This document shows positions 46,386 through 57,995 of a stretch of DNA of 64,000 nt, in pieces. The DNA comes from Boswellia sacra (lineage: Eukaryota > Streptophyta > Magnoliopsida > Sapindales > Burseraceae), in assembly GCA_013180625.2 (NCBI GenBank), contig SNVD02000426.1, positions 1,211,001 to 1,275,000 of the forward strand, written 5' to 3'. The notes beneath the pieces are model-generated. The model saw nothing but the letters and a program-made list of their open reading frames with translations. It made no database searches and was not told the DNA's origin. The translations under genes and the position numbers were made by a program. Positions within the stretch are counted from its first letter, which is position 1; each line of letters opens with the position of its first letter.

Positions 46386-48649
46386 ATGGAAAAGTCTCCG
46401 CAGGTTATCCAAGTTCCGGAAGTGAAACTGAGATCCTCTTCCGGCGGCCGGAAGATGCCGGCGATCGGCCTGGGTACTGCAGTTGATAACTTGGATCAAC
46501 ATGCCATGAAACTGGCTGTCCTGGAAGCCATCAAGCTCGGTTACAGACACTTTGACACCGCTTCACTCTACGGGACCGAGAAAGCTCTTGGAGAAGCCAT
46601 ATCTGAAGCACTTAAACTTGGCCTTATTGCTTCTCGTGAACAACTCTTTATCACTTCCAAGCTTTGGTGCTCTGAGGCACATCCTCATCTTGTTCTCCCA
46701 TCTTTGCAGAACTCACTTAGGTAAGATAATTACCAAACCAACACAAATATTTAACAATAATATTTTTCTTTAAAAAAATGATTATCTTTTGGTTTATTTG
46801 TAATTCAAGCATCTAAGCATTCAGCTGGGTTTTATTATATGTTCTGATTCTTGCTTTTGAAAGTGTGATCTTAGATTCTTAATGTAGTTACTTTTGTGAT
46901 TCCATTGTAGATTAAGGTAATAGAGAGCTCCAGAGAAGAGAAATTAACAACTTAATTAAAGCAACTTCCGAGTTAGTTGGAGTGATTTTTTAACGTGGTA
47001 ACAGAGATATTGACCTTATAATCATATGTTCTTATTAATGTAGGGGCCTATAATAAGTGGTGAAACAAGATTTTTTTTTTTTTTTAGGTGGGATGGGGGT
47101 CGAGACTCGAGATTATGATTGATAAATTAAGGCAAAAAAAATTATCAATAAAATTACATATAATAAAAATGGCAAAAAATATTAATTGTATTTAAATTGT
47201 ATCAACTTAGTCATGTATTAAAAAGAAACTCAACGTTCTTTCGTATTTCAGAAATTGATTCTACACTAAATTTTTTTGTAATTCTTCTTTAAATATATGT
47301 AAATAAAGTGTCTGTATAAAAATTAAAAGAGTAAAATATCAAAATATTTACTGCTTTTCTTTAATTTAACATATTGAATAATAATTATTCCTCTAAAAGG
47401 AATTATTTATACAAAAAAGTATTATCTAATTAGAAAGTATTATTTTTCTATTTAAAGAATCTTTAATTAATTAAAATATAATAAAAATAAAAAATTTGTG
47501 AACCCATTAATTCAAATATCAATTATATTATTACGTGGAATTTAGTTCTATAAAAGACTTGGGAGGTGAAATTGTAAAAGGTAATGTTTACTATTTATAT
47601 CATATAATATTTAAAAAAATAATAATCTTTTGATTTTGGTGGGGCACAAGCCCTCGTTAGGCCTAAGCCATGGTCCACCCCTGCCTACATTTATTGGATT
47701 GAGCTTCTAGTTAAAGTAGAGAAAATTATTACACTATTTGCCAGCTGAAATTCAAGTCATAAAATGAAAGAAGAAAAATTAAGGTTATTTACCATTTTTA
47801 TTTGTGCAGGAATCTTCAGATGGATTTCCTCGACCTTTATCTCATTCACTGGCCCATCAGTGCTAAGCCAACTGGACATAAATTTCCAATACCTGAGGAT
47901 GAACTTCTCCCAATGGACTTCAAGGGTGTGTGGGAAGCCATGGAAGAGTGCCAGAGGCTTGGCCTCACCAAGTCCATTGGTGTCAGCAATTTCTCTAGCA
48001 AGAAGCTTGAGACAGTACTCTCCCTTGCTACCATTCCTCCTACAGTCAACCAAGTGAGGATTCACTCTTAATTATTGTTATATTTTGTTTGAGTTTACTA
48101 GACTTGTGTGATGACTGAGAGCTGATAATTTGTTTAGGTGGAGATGAACCCTGTCTGGCAACAGAGGAAGCTCAGAGAATTTTGTAATGCCAAAGGCATT
48201 ATTATAACTGCATTTTCTCCTTTGGGAGCCAAAGGGGCCAGTTGGGGCACTAATCTTGTTATGGAGAATGAAACATTGAAACAAATTGCAAAGGCTCATG
48301 GCAAGACTGTTGCTCAGGTTCGATAGAGTTCATTTATATTCACATTACACGTTGGTTTGCATAAGTTCTATGCTTCAAACAGAAGTTATTGTCAAGCAAA
48401 TTTTTTATATCTTTCTTTGTGCCTTGGCAGGTTTGTCTTAGATGGATAATTGAGCAAGGGGCAACTGCTGTTCCTAAAAGCTTCAACAAGGAGAGATTGA
48501 AAGAGAACCTGGAGATCTTTGACTGGAAACTAACTGATGATGACCATGAGGAAATTAATCAAATAAAGCAGTATAGAATGATGCCCAGAGAAGAATTTGT
48601 CACTCCTAATGGGCCATACAAAACCCTGGAAGAGCTATGGGATGAGTGA
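46386..48649 (+). CDS. NADPH-dependent aldo-keto reductase (AKR4 type), 4 exons
   Basis: This is a cytosolic oxidoreductase reducing aldehydes or ketones with NADPH; plant AKR4 relatives include chalcone reductase, methylecgonone reductase and codeinone reductase, so the substrate is open. Exons 46386-46720, 47810-48053, 48138-48317 and 48431-48649 give 325 residues. The TIM-barrel fold markers and the catalytic tetrad are present: D and Y in [11 protein letters not shown] in ITSKLW, H in [17 protein letters not shown] and [15 protein letters not shown] (cofactor-binding) follow. The start is ATG 46386. The last codons read LWDE-stop, lacking the familiar GEI ending; a GTGAGT donor overlaps this end and could join to an exon at 49139. 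Confidence 0.94.
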
Positions 48650-49138
48650 GTCTTAGCTTTTTTATATATCAAATATTGGTGCAAATGTGAGGTAACTTAC
48701 TCCTTGGAACTACCTCATCATTGTATTTTTATTGCTGTTAGGTCCATCATGTTTTCATATACCGAAAAAAGCTGTAATATGAAGGGATTTTTAAGGTTTA
48801 GCTTGTGATATGATAAGAATAAACCACCACTTGTATAATGTTATTTTGTTGATTGCATTAGCATGAGTTTTTGGCCATGAGAAAGGTTCAGTGAGTATTA
48901 ACTGAGGTTGATTTTCTGGAGCTAAGTTTCGAGAATGGGTTTATATGTATAGAAAGATAAAAAATATATGCAGCTTGTTGATGGTGCTTGGTGGGTGCAT
49001 ATTAAAAACTATATATTTTATGAGCCTGCAATGCTGTCCAACAAACTGATTTGTCTTTCTTTCTTGCGAAGTAGCAAAGTAAGATGGCATTATATTAAAT
49101 TTTTGTCTTTCACATATTTTATATTTATGGCGTTGTAG

Positions 49139-49259
49139 AATTTCGAAAGAGGTTGATCATATGAAAACCAATGGAATTCCCCTGCACAAAGAGCTTCTTG
49201 TTTTGGCCGATGAACTATTCAAGTCCCATCGAAAGCTCTATCCCTCTATCTTTCCATAA
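49139..49259 (+). other. Possible alternative last exon of the aldo-keto reductase
   Basis: A donor GTGAGT at 48646-48651 overlaps the reductase stop codon. Splicing from 48645 to the acceptor GTTGTAG|A at 49139 stays in frame and adds 40 residues (E, I, then SKEVDHMKTNG...LYPSIFP) before TAA at 49257-49259. The added Glu-Ile falls where related reductases end in GEI. The exon looks coding but I do not recognise it. It may be an alternative isoform, the true end, or a leftover from another gene. Confidence 0.35.
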
Positions 49260-51274
49260 AATTTACGTTAGGAATGTCATTTGAGTTGATGCTTGTAAGT
49301 TGTAATAAAATCAGCATAATCCCTTAACAAATGAATTTAACTAGTTTTTGTGATTGCTCCAGAAGAAATGAAACAAAAGATACGTTAGTGCTAGGACAGT
49401 TATTGTATGAGTAAGACTATCAATTTTAGAGTTTTGGCGAGGATGCACTGGGAGTTTGGTGCAACCCTCTCGATCCTTAATTTTTTTTTTTGGTCAATTT
49501 TTTCTGAACTTTTTGGGTTTTGTCACAGACCGTTTGGGAGCATTAGATGCACCAGGTGGAATGTAGTTGTATCCTTGTTTATATAACTTTTTACTGTTAC
49601 ATACTAAATAGAATGGTAGTGTTTGATTTACAATCTACATATAATACAAACTCTATAATATAATATAGTAGTTTATATGACAAAAATTCAATGTATAAGA
49701 TAAAAAAAGTTAAATTTTTAATAGGATTCTATGATATAAATATTATTTTAAATTATAAAGTTTAAGTTATATATAGTTTATAAACTTATTATTACTGATA
49801 TGAAATGAAAACCACCAAATTGCCAATGCAAACCCTCTGACCTCTTTTTTCCAATTTTTTTATCTTCAGTTTATATATAGAAATGGGGCCATATCATGGA
49901 GTATTGTTTTTGGACCAAGGAGTCCAAAATCATTGCTCTAATCAAAAGAGGCCCAAAGAATCATAAGCCGTGTTGCTCTTGCTTTCCAAGTGTTTGTCAA
50001 CATCAAGTGTTAATCAACAGGCTTAGAATGAAATGGATACTGGGCAACCATATAGGCCATCGCTACAGATATGTTGCTCTTGCTTTCCAAGTGCTTATCA
50101 ACAGGCCTAGAATGAAATGGATACTGGACAACCTCATAGGCCGTTGCTACAGACAAACCCAAGATCCGAAAAGCCCATTCGTGAAGTTACGATGGCAAAA
50201 TAGTAAACCATCATTGGAATGTCTATTGGTGTTCTATATATATTTAGTAGGGTGAGCAATGCACTCAGGTTGTGTTCGATTGCGAAAAAGGAAAAGTGGA
50301 AGGAGCGTAAAAGTTAGTGAAAGAAATAAAATTGAGGGAAAGGAATGAGTTCGGAGAATGTTTTTATTTGTTTAATTTGACATTAGAATCATAGATAGAA
50401 AGGAATTACTCATAAATTAATTGGATATAATTACTCATAATCTCAAAATATATGATATCTATTATTAAATAAAAATTGATTTAAAATAAATAATTAATTT
50501 TTAGGTTAATATTTAAATGTTAAACTAATATAAAAATTTTAAAAAGCATATTCAATTACAATATATTTTATCAAATAAATCTATTATTATTAAATAATAC
50601 TACCACAAAGTTATATTGATATTTATTAATATTTATTTATTAAATAGTCAAAGTTTGCCTTTTTTAATGCGTTTATTATTGGATAATATTAAAATATCTT
50701 TATATTAATTTATATTTTTAAAATACGTTCGCTTTTTTAATGTGTTATAATTGGATAATATTAATTTTTATATTAATTTACATTTTTAAAATAAATAAAT
50801 AATTCTATAAATTATTTTATTAAGAATTAAAAAATTGTGATTACCAGCCAACCACCGCTCTCCGACGTTAGCGTTCGATGAAGGTCCCGCATTGACATCA
50901 CTATCGACTCCATTGGGATTGTCGTCTGAATATCTTCCTTACTGTCCAAATTTTGTTGCCTATCCTGTTGCTGTTTTTCTGGATGCAACGGTTATATTTT
51001 GAGATCCGTTGTTGAACTTCATTTTCGTCGATAAACGACACATTTGACGATAACTATTCCACCTCTAATAGCTAGATCGCCGACCAGCAATCACATTGGT
51101 ACCGACGGTGATGTTAAGCACGCGGATGTGTCGATGGTCATCGGCAACGTTGCAAAAAACAATTTTTTTTAAATTTTGTAATTTTTTTGAAAAATATATT
51201 TTTTTTAATTTTTTAGAAATAAATTAATGAACTACATGTAGAATTATTTTATTAATTATTTATAAAATAATTTG
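49260..51274. other. Intergenic with foldback and short direct duplication
   Basis: An AT-rich foldback (family copy 4) is at about 49630-49790. 49970-50160 holds an imperfect direct duplication (TTGCTCTTGCTTTCCAAGTG and AGAATGAAATGGATACTGG each twice). The rest is AT-rich, including 50270-50830, which looks like transposon debris. No gene is recognised. Confidence 0.45.
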
Positions 51275-52439
51275 GAGAAAATTCTCATAATGACCTAAAT
51301 TTAGTGGTTTCTCACAAAAATAACTCAGTTCTGTAAAATTTGAATGCAATAACCTTTTTTATTATGAAATTACTTAAATACATATATCAATTTTTAGTAA
51401 TTTGCTTCATTCCCTCCAATACGTAACAGAAAGCAGTAACCTCTTCGAAATTGCATTTACTTCCGTAACCTCTTCAAATTTGAAACGCTTATGTAACTGC
51501 TTCCATATCCAGCACACATTCTAACATTGGCATTTTGGTCCAGGGAAAAGGTATCGAATAAGGAGACAAAGAGGGAATCACAGACCGACAATTTCAAGAG
51601 TGAAATCACACCAATTAGTCTGGTTTATGTTCTTATTTTGTTTTTCTTTTTCAATGATATTACATGAAAATTATGTTAGGTGTAGGAAAATGGTGGAAAA
51701 GATATTAAAATATAAAAAATTTTGAAATTTGAAAATTTGGAAATTAGGGATTTTGTTGGATGTTTGATGTTGAATACATGCGCTTTGGGTGTGTTGGATC
51801 GTTATTGGAGGTAGATAGACAGTTAAAAATATGTTTTGGGAGCTTGGGATGTGTGAAAATGATAGTCCTTAGCGTGCAGTGTGGTCGACGATGAAGGAAG
51901 ATGATGATGAGTGTCAAACTGGCCTTCTAGACGTCTGCTCGACACCCTACAACAAATGGGTCACGTGTGTCGAGTGTCAGATAGAAGGAGTTCGACAGCC
52001 GACATACGTAATCCCATGTCACCTACACTCGATGCTTTAGTGTCGTACGTCAGTTTTGCGAAAAATCTGAAACATGCTAGACGCGTCCGACAGTGGGTGT
52101 GTCGATTTCAACATAAAACCGACAACTAAAAATGCTTTTTGTCTTTTTTGTGAAACTGATAGCCCCAACCTATTGAACGTGTGTATCATGTATCAGATTT
52201 TTTGGAGAAACCGACATCATGTATCTTGACATCATGTGTCAAATTTCGTGTATATCGTTTGTCGAGTGTACCTGTCGAATGCGTGTTTTGTGTCTTGGAT
52301 TTTTTTGGGAAACCGACAATAGACTTCTTCACATTTTGTTTCAAATTTCATATGTGTCGTGTGTCAAGTGTTGTCGATCTTTATCGAGTCTGCGTTTTGG
52401 TAGGTTTACTTTTTTTCCTATTTTGCAAAGTTTTTCTTA

Positions 52440-53700
52440 CTATAAATGTTTTTTGTGTTGTTATATGAAGGCTTGGACATGCCAAATGGGCACGGGCTTA
52501 CATTTAACTCGAAGACGGGTGAGCATTACAACAGCATGATCACGAATTTGGCGAGTTGGGATTGTATTATGTGGATTCATTCTACTTTGATGGAGCGGCA
52601 ACAGGAAATGTTTTGGAATACCTGTTTTAGGTAGTAATTAGAGATTTGGGAGCTAATATTTCCATCGCATCTAACTCATAATGTTTTGCTACAGGAGGAG
52701 GAGAGAATTGGATATGATAACGAGATGTGGTTCTTCATTCAAGTTGCGGTATATATCATACAGTTTCAAAAGCCAAATTACCTGTAATACTTTCTTATTA
52801 CTTTTGTTGTTTGTACATTATAACAGTTAGTACCTTTTTTTCTAGTACGGCTTATCTGTTTCTCTGCACATGAGTTTGGACTTATAACTGGTTTGAAGTT
52901 TGTTGCCAAATTACCAGAAATTTCCAATGTCGAAAATTCGTGAATATTGTTGGATACATACTTTCGGGGTCAAGACATGAAGCTCAGAGAATTTTATCCA
53001 TTGCTTCAAAAAACAGACGTGCGTGTTACTTCGGATAAGGATGTAGTCAAGCTGGTGGTGTACTACGTGTTGGAGTGGCTTTTCATGGGATAGGATCGTC
53101 GTCGTTTTGTTTCTCGTCAGTTGTTGAATTTTGTAAATACATTGGATAGGTTTATTGACTATCCATAGGGTTTAGTATCTTATGACTAGACAATTAAAGG
53201 AATGAAGAAACCATTACATGGGAGATTGCAAAAATACAAGAAACAAAAGGCGACAAAAAAAGGAAAGCGGGAACAAATTAAGAGGTACAACTTACAGAGG
53301 TGCCTATATGCTATACAGGTATTTAAATAATTTGCATTGATGTGAGTTATATGCATTTACATATAAAATTGAATGGGTTGAAAATTCATTGTTATTTTTT
53401 TTACAGGTTTGGTTGTATGAGGCCGTGCCGTATATTAGTAATATGTGCGGTCGTCCTGGGGGTGACTTTGTGCATAAGATTCTACGATTGTTGAAGTAGG
53501 AGACATCGATAACACTGTCCTACGTGACGTGATTAATATGCGAAGGAGAGTTAGTTTAATCATATTCCATTTCATTTGTTTCGATTTTGCATATGTACAT
53601 GTCATGTATGGTATTTAAGATGAAGTCTTCTTTTCGACCTGTAGGCTCGTCCTTCGGTCATTTTGGAGCTGATCAAGGCAGAGAGTGTCATGGATTAGTA
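52440..53700 (+). pseudogene. DUF1985 / Ulp1-family transposon protein remnant
   Basis: In pieces separated by stops and probable introns one can read FSAHEFGLITGLKF-like sequence (about 52860-52910), FRGQDMKLREFYPLLQKTD and DKDVVKLVVYYVLEWLFMG (52960-53090), then KKPLHGRLQKYK and YLQR-like QVWLYEAVPYISNMCGR (53200-53460). This succession is typical of the DUF1985 domain that precedes an Ulp1 cysteine protease in plant MULE-borne genes. Stops interrupt it several times. The frame appears to resume after the solo LTR (55460-55740) with an acidic linker. The protease domain itself is not seen. Confidence 0.65.
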
Positions 53701-54040
53701 CAGGACATTCTCAGAGGTCGTTGGTGTTGACCTAGGTATGGCAACCCAAGAGGGGGGGTGAATTGGGTTTTTATTTATAAAAACTGATTTAGAAACTTTT
53801 CTAGAAAGATCAAAATTATTTAACTCTTTCTTTGAGAATAAAGGTGAAGAAGATGAAAATAGAATGCAATCAAGAGAATAGAAATAAAGAACAATCACAA
53901 GTACAAGTAAATATAAAGAGGAAAGGGATAGAGAGAGTGCAAACTCAATTTACGTGGTTCGGCAAACCTTGCCTTCGTCCACGGGCTCCTAGCTCCACGA
54001 GCTAAGCTTTCCACTAAGTTGTAGAAATCTTTACAACTTG

Positions 54041-54235
54041 CTTGATGAACAACCTCACCAAGACTTTTTCCTTCAACCCTTGATAACACCACACCAAGAG
54101 TTCTTCTTGATGAACAACCTCACCAAGGCAACTTCCTTCAACTCTTGATAACACCACACCAAGAGTTCTTCTTGATGAACAACCTCACCAAAGCAACTTC
54201 CTTCAACTCTTGATAACAACACATTAAGAGTTCTT
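54041..54235. repeat. Three tandem 65-bp repeats
   Basis: Units start CTTGATGAACAACCTCACCA at 54041, 54106 and 54171. The second and third differ by a handful of bases, and the first differs mainly near ACTTTTTCC. Confidence 0.92.
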
Positions 54236-54529
54236 TCAATGATAACTTTTTATCCTTTACAAGAAGATCTCACTCTCACCACAATACAAGAAAAAAGTAA
54301 ATTTTTACAACAAAAGTACAACTCTCTTCAAAGAGTAGATAAAGAATATAAAACTCTCTAGACTTGATATTTCTCTTATTTTTTGCTTGATAAAATGCTT
54401 CTCTTGCACTTATTGAATGCATGGGAGAATGGCTCCTTTTATAGGCAAATGAGATGAACTTAATCAAGTGAAGACACCAATTCCAAATTTTCTGCCCACC
54501 ATAAAAATCGTAATCTTGTCTACCATTTT

Positions 54530-55235
54530 TGTCAATGTTCCGTTTGAAATTTAAAAATCTGCAAAACATAAAAGATTTGCAATTTGAATAAGCTTTCCAA
54601 CGCATCAAGAATCAAGTTATTTGGATATCTGTAGCTCATGATATGGCTAAAAAACCATTCGGTACTCATGTGACTTGATTTTTCTTTCTTGTGTTAGACC
54701 ACCAAATTGAATGATAATTCTGTCAGCCTTTCGCTTGAAATTTGAATTTCTTCAAAACATAAAAGATCTGTATATTTGAATAAGCTTTCCAAAAAATTAA
54801 GAATCAAAGCATTTGGATATCTCTATCGTAAGATATGGCTAAAAAACCATTCGGTGCTCATGTGAGTTGATTTTTCTTCTCTGTGTCAGTCCACCGAATT
54901 GCATATCAATTATGTCAGCCTTCCATTTGAAATTTGAATTTCTTCAAAACATATGAAATGCGCCTCATTAAGTCCTCTTTCCAATGCCATAAGAATCAAG
55001 TTATTTTGATTTTTCTAACTCAAGATATATCCAAAAGAGTATTTAGTGCTCATGTCAGCTACTTCCAGTTGTCTTTCAAATTGCATGATGATTTGGACAA
55101 CCTTACACTTGAAATTTGAATTTCTTTAAAACATATGAAATGTTATAAATTGAGTAAGTTTTCCAAAGGCTTAAGAATCACATCATTTCGACATCTGTAG
55201 AAAAATATATGATCAATTAATTAAATATTGCTCAT
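54530..55235. repeat. About four diverged tandem repeats of about 190 bp
   Basis: The word CTTTCCAA...AAGAATCA recurs at 54593, 54785, 54977 and about 55159 (spacing 192, 192, about 182). Each is preceded by TTGAAATTTGAATTTCTTCAAAACAT-like sequence and followed by TGCTCATGTG-like sequence. Confidence 0.8.
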
Positions 55236-55689
55236 GTGTCACATTCCTTGAATCAAACCTTGTTCTTAAACTTTGGTGCCTTTAACATGTAGTCTTCTCC
55301 TTAGCTTCAAAACTTCATTTTAATAAGCCTCTTCTTGATTTTATAATTATTTCAATGATATTACTCTTGCACATAAATAAACATGTTAGTAAATCACAAT
55401 GAATCAATGTATATTGTTATCATCAAAATTATCATGTAGCTTTAGGGCTAACAGTTGGGATATAGCGTGGCATCCACTTGTAATGGGCTACATCTCATGA
55501 CGCTCATTTGCATAAGGGTGACTCTATTGAGCCGCCTGAGGAGGAGGACATAGAGACCGATGTCTAGGTAGAGCATGAGCATGACCTAAGGGTTTTGATT
55601 CCTCGTACGATTGCTGATCCACAGACCATGCCGACCCGAGGTATCAGTCTAACACGTTCCTCGCCACAAGTCCACTCCTCACCTCTATC

Positions 55690-56750
55690 CGGACACAGAC
55701 CATCTCCCTCACATCTCAGGATGAGTAGTCTGCTATATAGGGCCGATATATCCTGGATGCCCGAATGAATTTGCTCTTGATATATTTCCCAATAACAGCA
55801 AAAGATGCTTGTTTGCGATTTGAATGCAATCCAACACCAGAACATGTGTGCTGATTGTTGAACTACCACTTGGCTACCTGAATCTACCACTTGCAATTTT
55901 TTGCACGACATATGGCCTCAAACCTAATTGTGTTAGACTTCTTCATCTTAAACTGAAAGTTCCGTCGTAATACCAAATTTGATAACTTCTCGCGAAACTC
56001 GGTTTTGCTATTAAAAATCTGACCAACCCGAACCTCAGTTCCATCCACTATAAAAGACGTGGCGCTATTATCAACTATTGAGGTCGAATGCAAGATAGGA
56101 GGCCTCCACTTAAATGTGTTTTCCCAAAGCTCATCACTTTCGCGACCCAAATTGGCGTCATCTGCCACAAAACTTTCTCTTCGCTCAGCTTCTTGTCCTG
56201 CAGATGTAAGAAGAGGGGTGGAGTAAATAGGAGGAGGAAAGGTCAATAGCATATCTTCATTCAAATCACCCACAACCTCTGTGCGATGGTCAACATTATC
56301 ATTTTCGACATCATCACTGTCATTTAACTCGTTAGTGTCATTCAAGTTATGGCAACATTCAAAACTATTCTCAAGATCATCTTTCTCATCATCATTGGTA
56401 TCGTCATCACTGTCACCATCATCATCACCAAAACTATGGACATTGGCTAAGCTCTCAAATTCTCTAAAGCTATCAAGGTTCCGAGCTAACCTTATTGGTA
56501 ATAATTGGTTCAATCCAACATCTCCTAAAACACCAACGGCTTGATTCTCTTAATGTTTGGTACATTGCTCAGAGTCAAGTCTAAGCCCTTTATTAACTTG
56601 TGGTTGTACACAAACAGGAGTACACTCACTCAATTGGTTGCTTTCACTTACTGACTGAAACATAAATAGATGATAGTAACTCCGACTCTTCCTCAAAGCA
56701 TCAGATCGTGAACTACTCCTTTTTTGCATGTCCCTATCTTTAACCATGAC
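55690..56750 (-). pseudogene. MuDR-type transposase, N-terminal part, broken
   Basis: On the minus strand an open stretch from 56513 to 55884 has a long acidic Asp-rich segment and then VGQIFNSKTEFREKLSNL with KKSNTIRFEAICRAKNCKW. This is the usual N-terminal DNA-binding domain of plant MuDR/MULE transposases. A frameshift follows; in the next frame QHTCSGVG, NRKQASFAVIGKYIKSKF and SRIYRP continue the same family's order before a stop near 55710. The catalytic DDE domain is absent. At its end it meets the oppositely oriented Ulp1-type remnant. Confidence 0.75.
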
Positions 56751-57739
56751 GATTAGTGGTGTATATGACTGCTAGTCTTCCGGACTATGTTGTATGCAAA
56801 AACAAATATCCTTGTTAGTCTCAATGGGGGTTGGCAATGATGGGGGACCCTTGGAACAGAATTGAACGGCTAAACTTATGTTTTTCTTACTCATATCCCT
56901 AACCATTTCTGTAGTTAAACATCCCACAAACTCATTTTAACTAGTACACTTAGGAATTATCAATGGCTTCGACCTCCCACCCATGTACATATAACCACCA
57001 TTCTGTTGCATCTTTCAAGAACCATTGTACCATATCAAAATGTCCAAAGTTTTGATCCTACATGTAATAAACATGTCAATAGATATCCCACAATATTCAA
57101 ATCATGGAAAAAATGCTTAAAATTCAAAAAAACAACAAATCTATCCACACACTTGACAAGACTCGACAAAATTCGTCGAGCAACTCGACACACGATAGAA
57201 AACAACTCGACACACGATAACGAGAATCGACTGCATCTGACATAAGACACCAGATAATCGATATCAAGTCTCGATGTCACCATTTGTTGGTTTCTATCAA
57301 GCTTTATCGATTAACCTCATCCAATATTGTATACCTTCTGTCGGATACATTGCTCGACACTTGACAAAAGTGAGGACAGTGTCAAGTCGTCATCTTTGTC
57401 AGACAGTTTCCACATTTTCACTACAAATACAAGTTTCTTGGCCACCTACGACATTAATAACACTTCACCAATGCAAGGCACACTGTTTCTTAAGCTTGTA
57501 ATTTCAACTAAACACAAGATGTATGAACTAAATCAACAAAAAATTGGTTAGGCTTAGATTTTTTACCTTTTCTAGCTTAGATCTTTAAGATTTTTTGATA
57601 CAAACGATGGAGGCAGTGAGATTTTGCAATAGTTTGAGCATAATCCAGATGTATGGAGGTTGTGAGAGTAGTCGAATTAAAAAAGAAAATAAAAGCCAAT
57701 TGTCTTATTTAATTCATACGGCACTACAAGAAAAATAAT

Positions 57740-57995
57740 CATATTTGGCGGTCTTTGACTGTCAAATATGTATATATTTGGCGATCTTAAAAACGCCACC
57801 AATGACACCGCCAAATATAGTTAATTTGACAATATTTGGCGGTCGATCAAAGTGCCAAATATGCATCTAATGAACGCCAAGTATGATAGGTTAAAAAATT
57901 ACAAAAAAATATACTTGGCGGTCACCGCCAAGTATAATAGTTTTAGAAATTGAAAAAAAATACTTGGCAGTTTTTAACCGCCAAGTATTTAAAAA
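57740..57995. repeat. CACTA subterminal repeats (GGCGGT words)
   Basis: About ten direct or inverted copies of (A/C)TTGGCGGT or its complement, such as ATATTTGGCGGTC, CACCGCCAAATAT and ACTTGGCGGTCACCGCCAAGT, lie within 250 bp. Subterminal repeats of this kind bind the transposase in CACTA elements. Confidence 0.8.

Larger units (their letters stand above)
53725..55453 (-). mobile_element. Solo LTR-like element (1729 bp) inside the MULE
   Basis: On the + strand it begins TGTTGACCTAGG and ends TAGGGCTAACA. A perfect 5-bp duplication GTTGG flanks it (53720-53724 and 55454-55458). Read on the minus strand it starts TGTTAGCCCTAAAG with TTTGATGATAACAA nearby and ends with a CACCCCCCCTCTTGGG block. 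I have seen this arrangement in plant Copia-type LTRs, which is why I assign the minus strand. It has no coding capacity. It contains two tandem arrays (54041-54235 and about 54530-55235). Confidence 0.75.
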
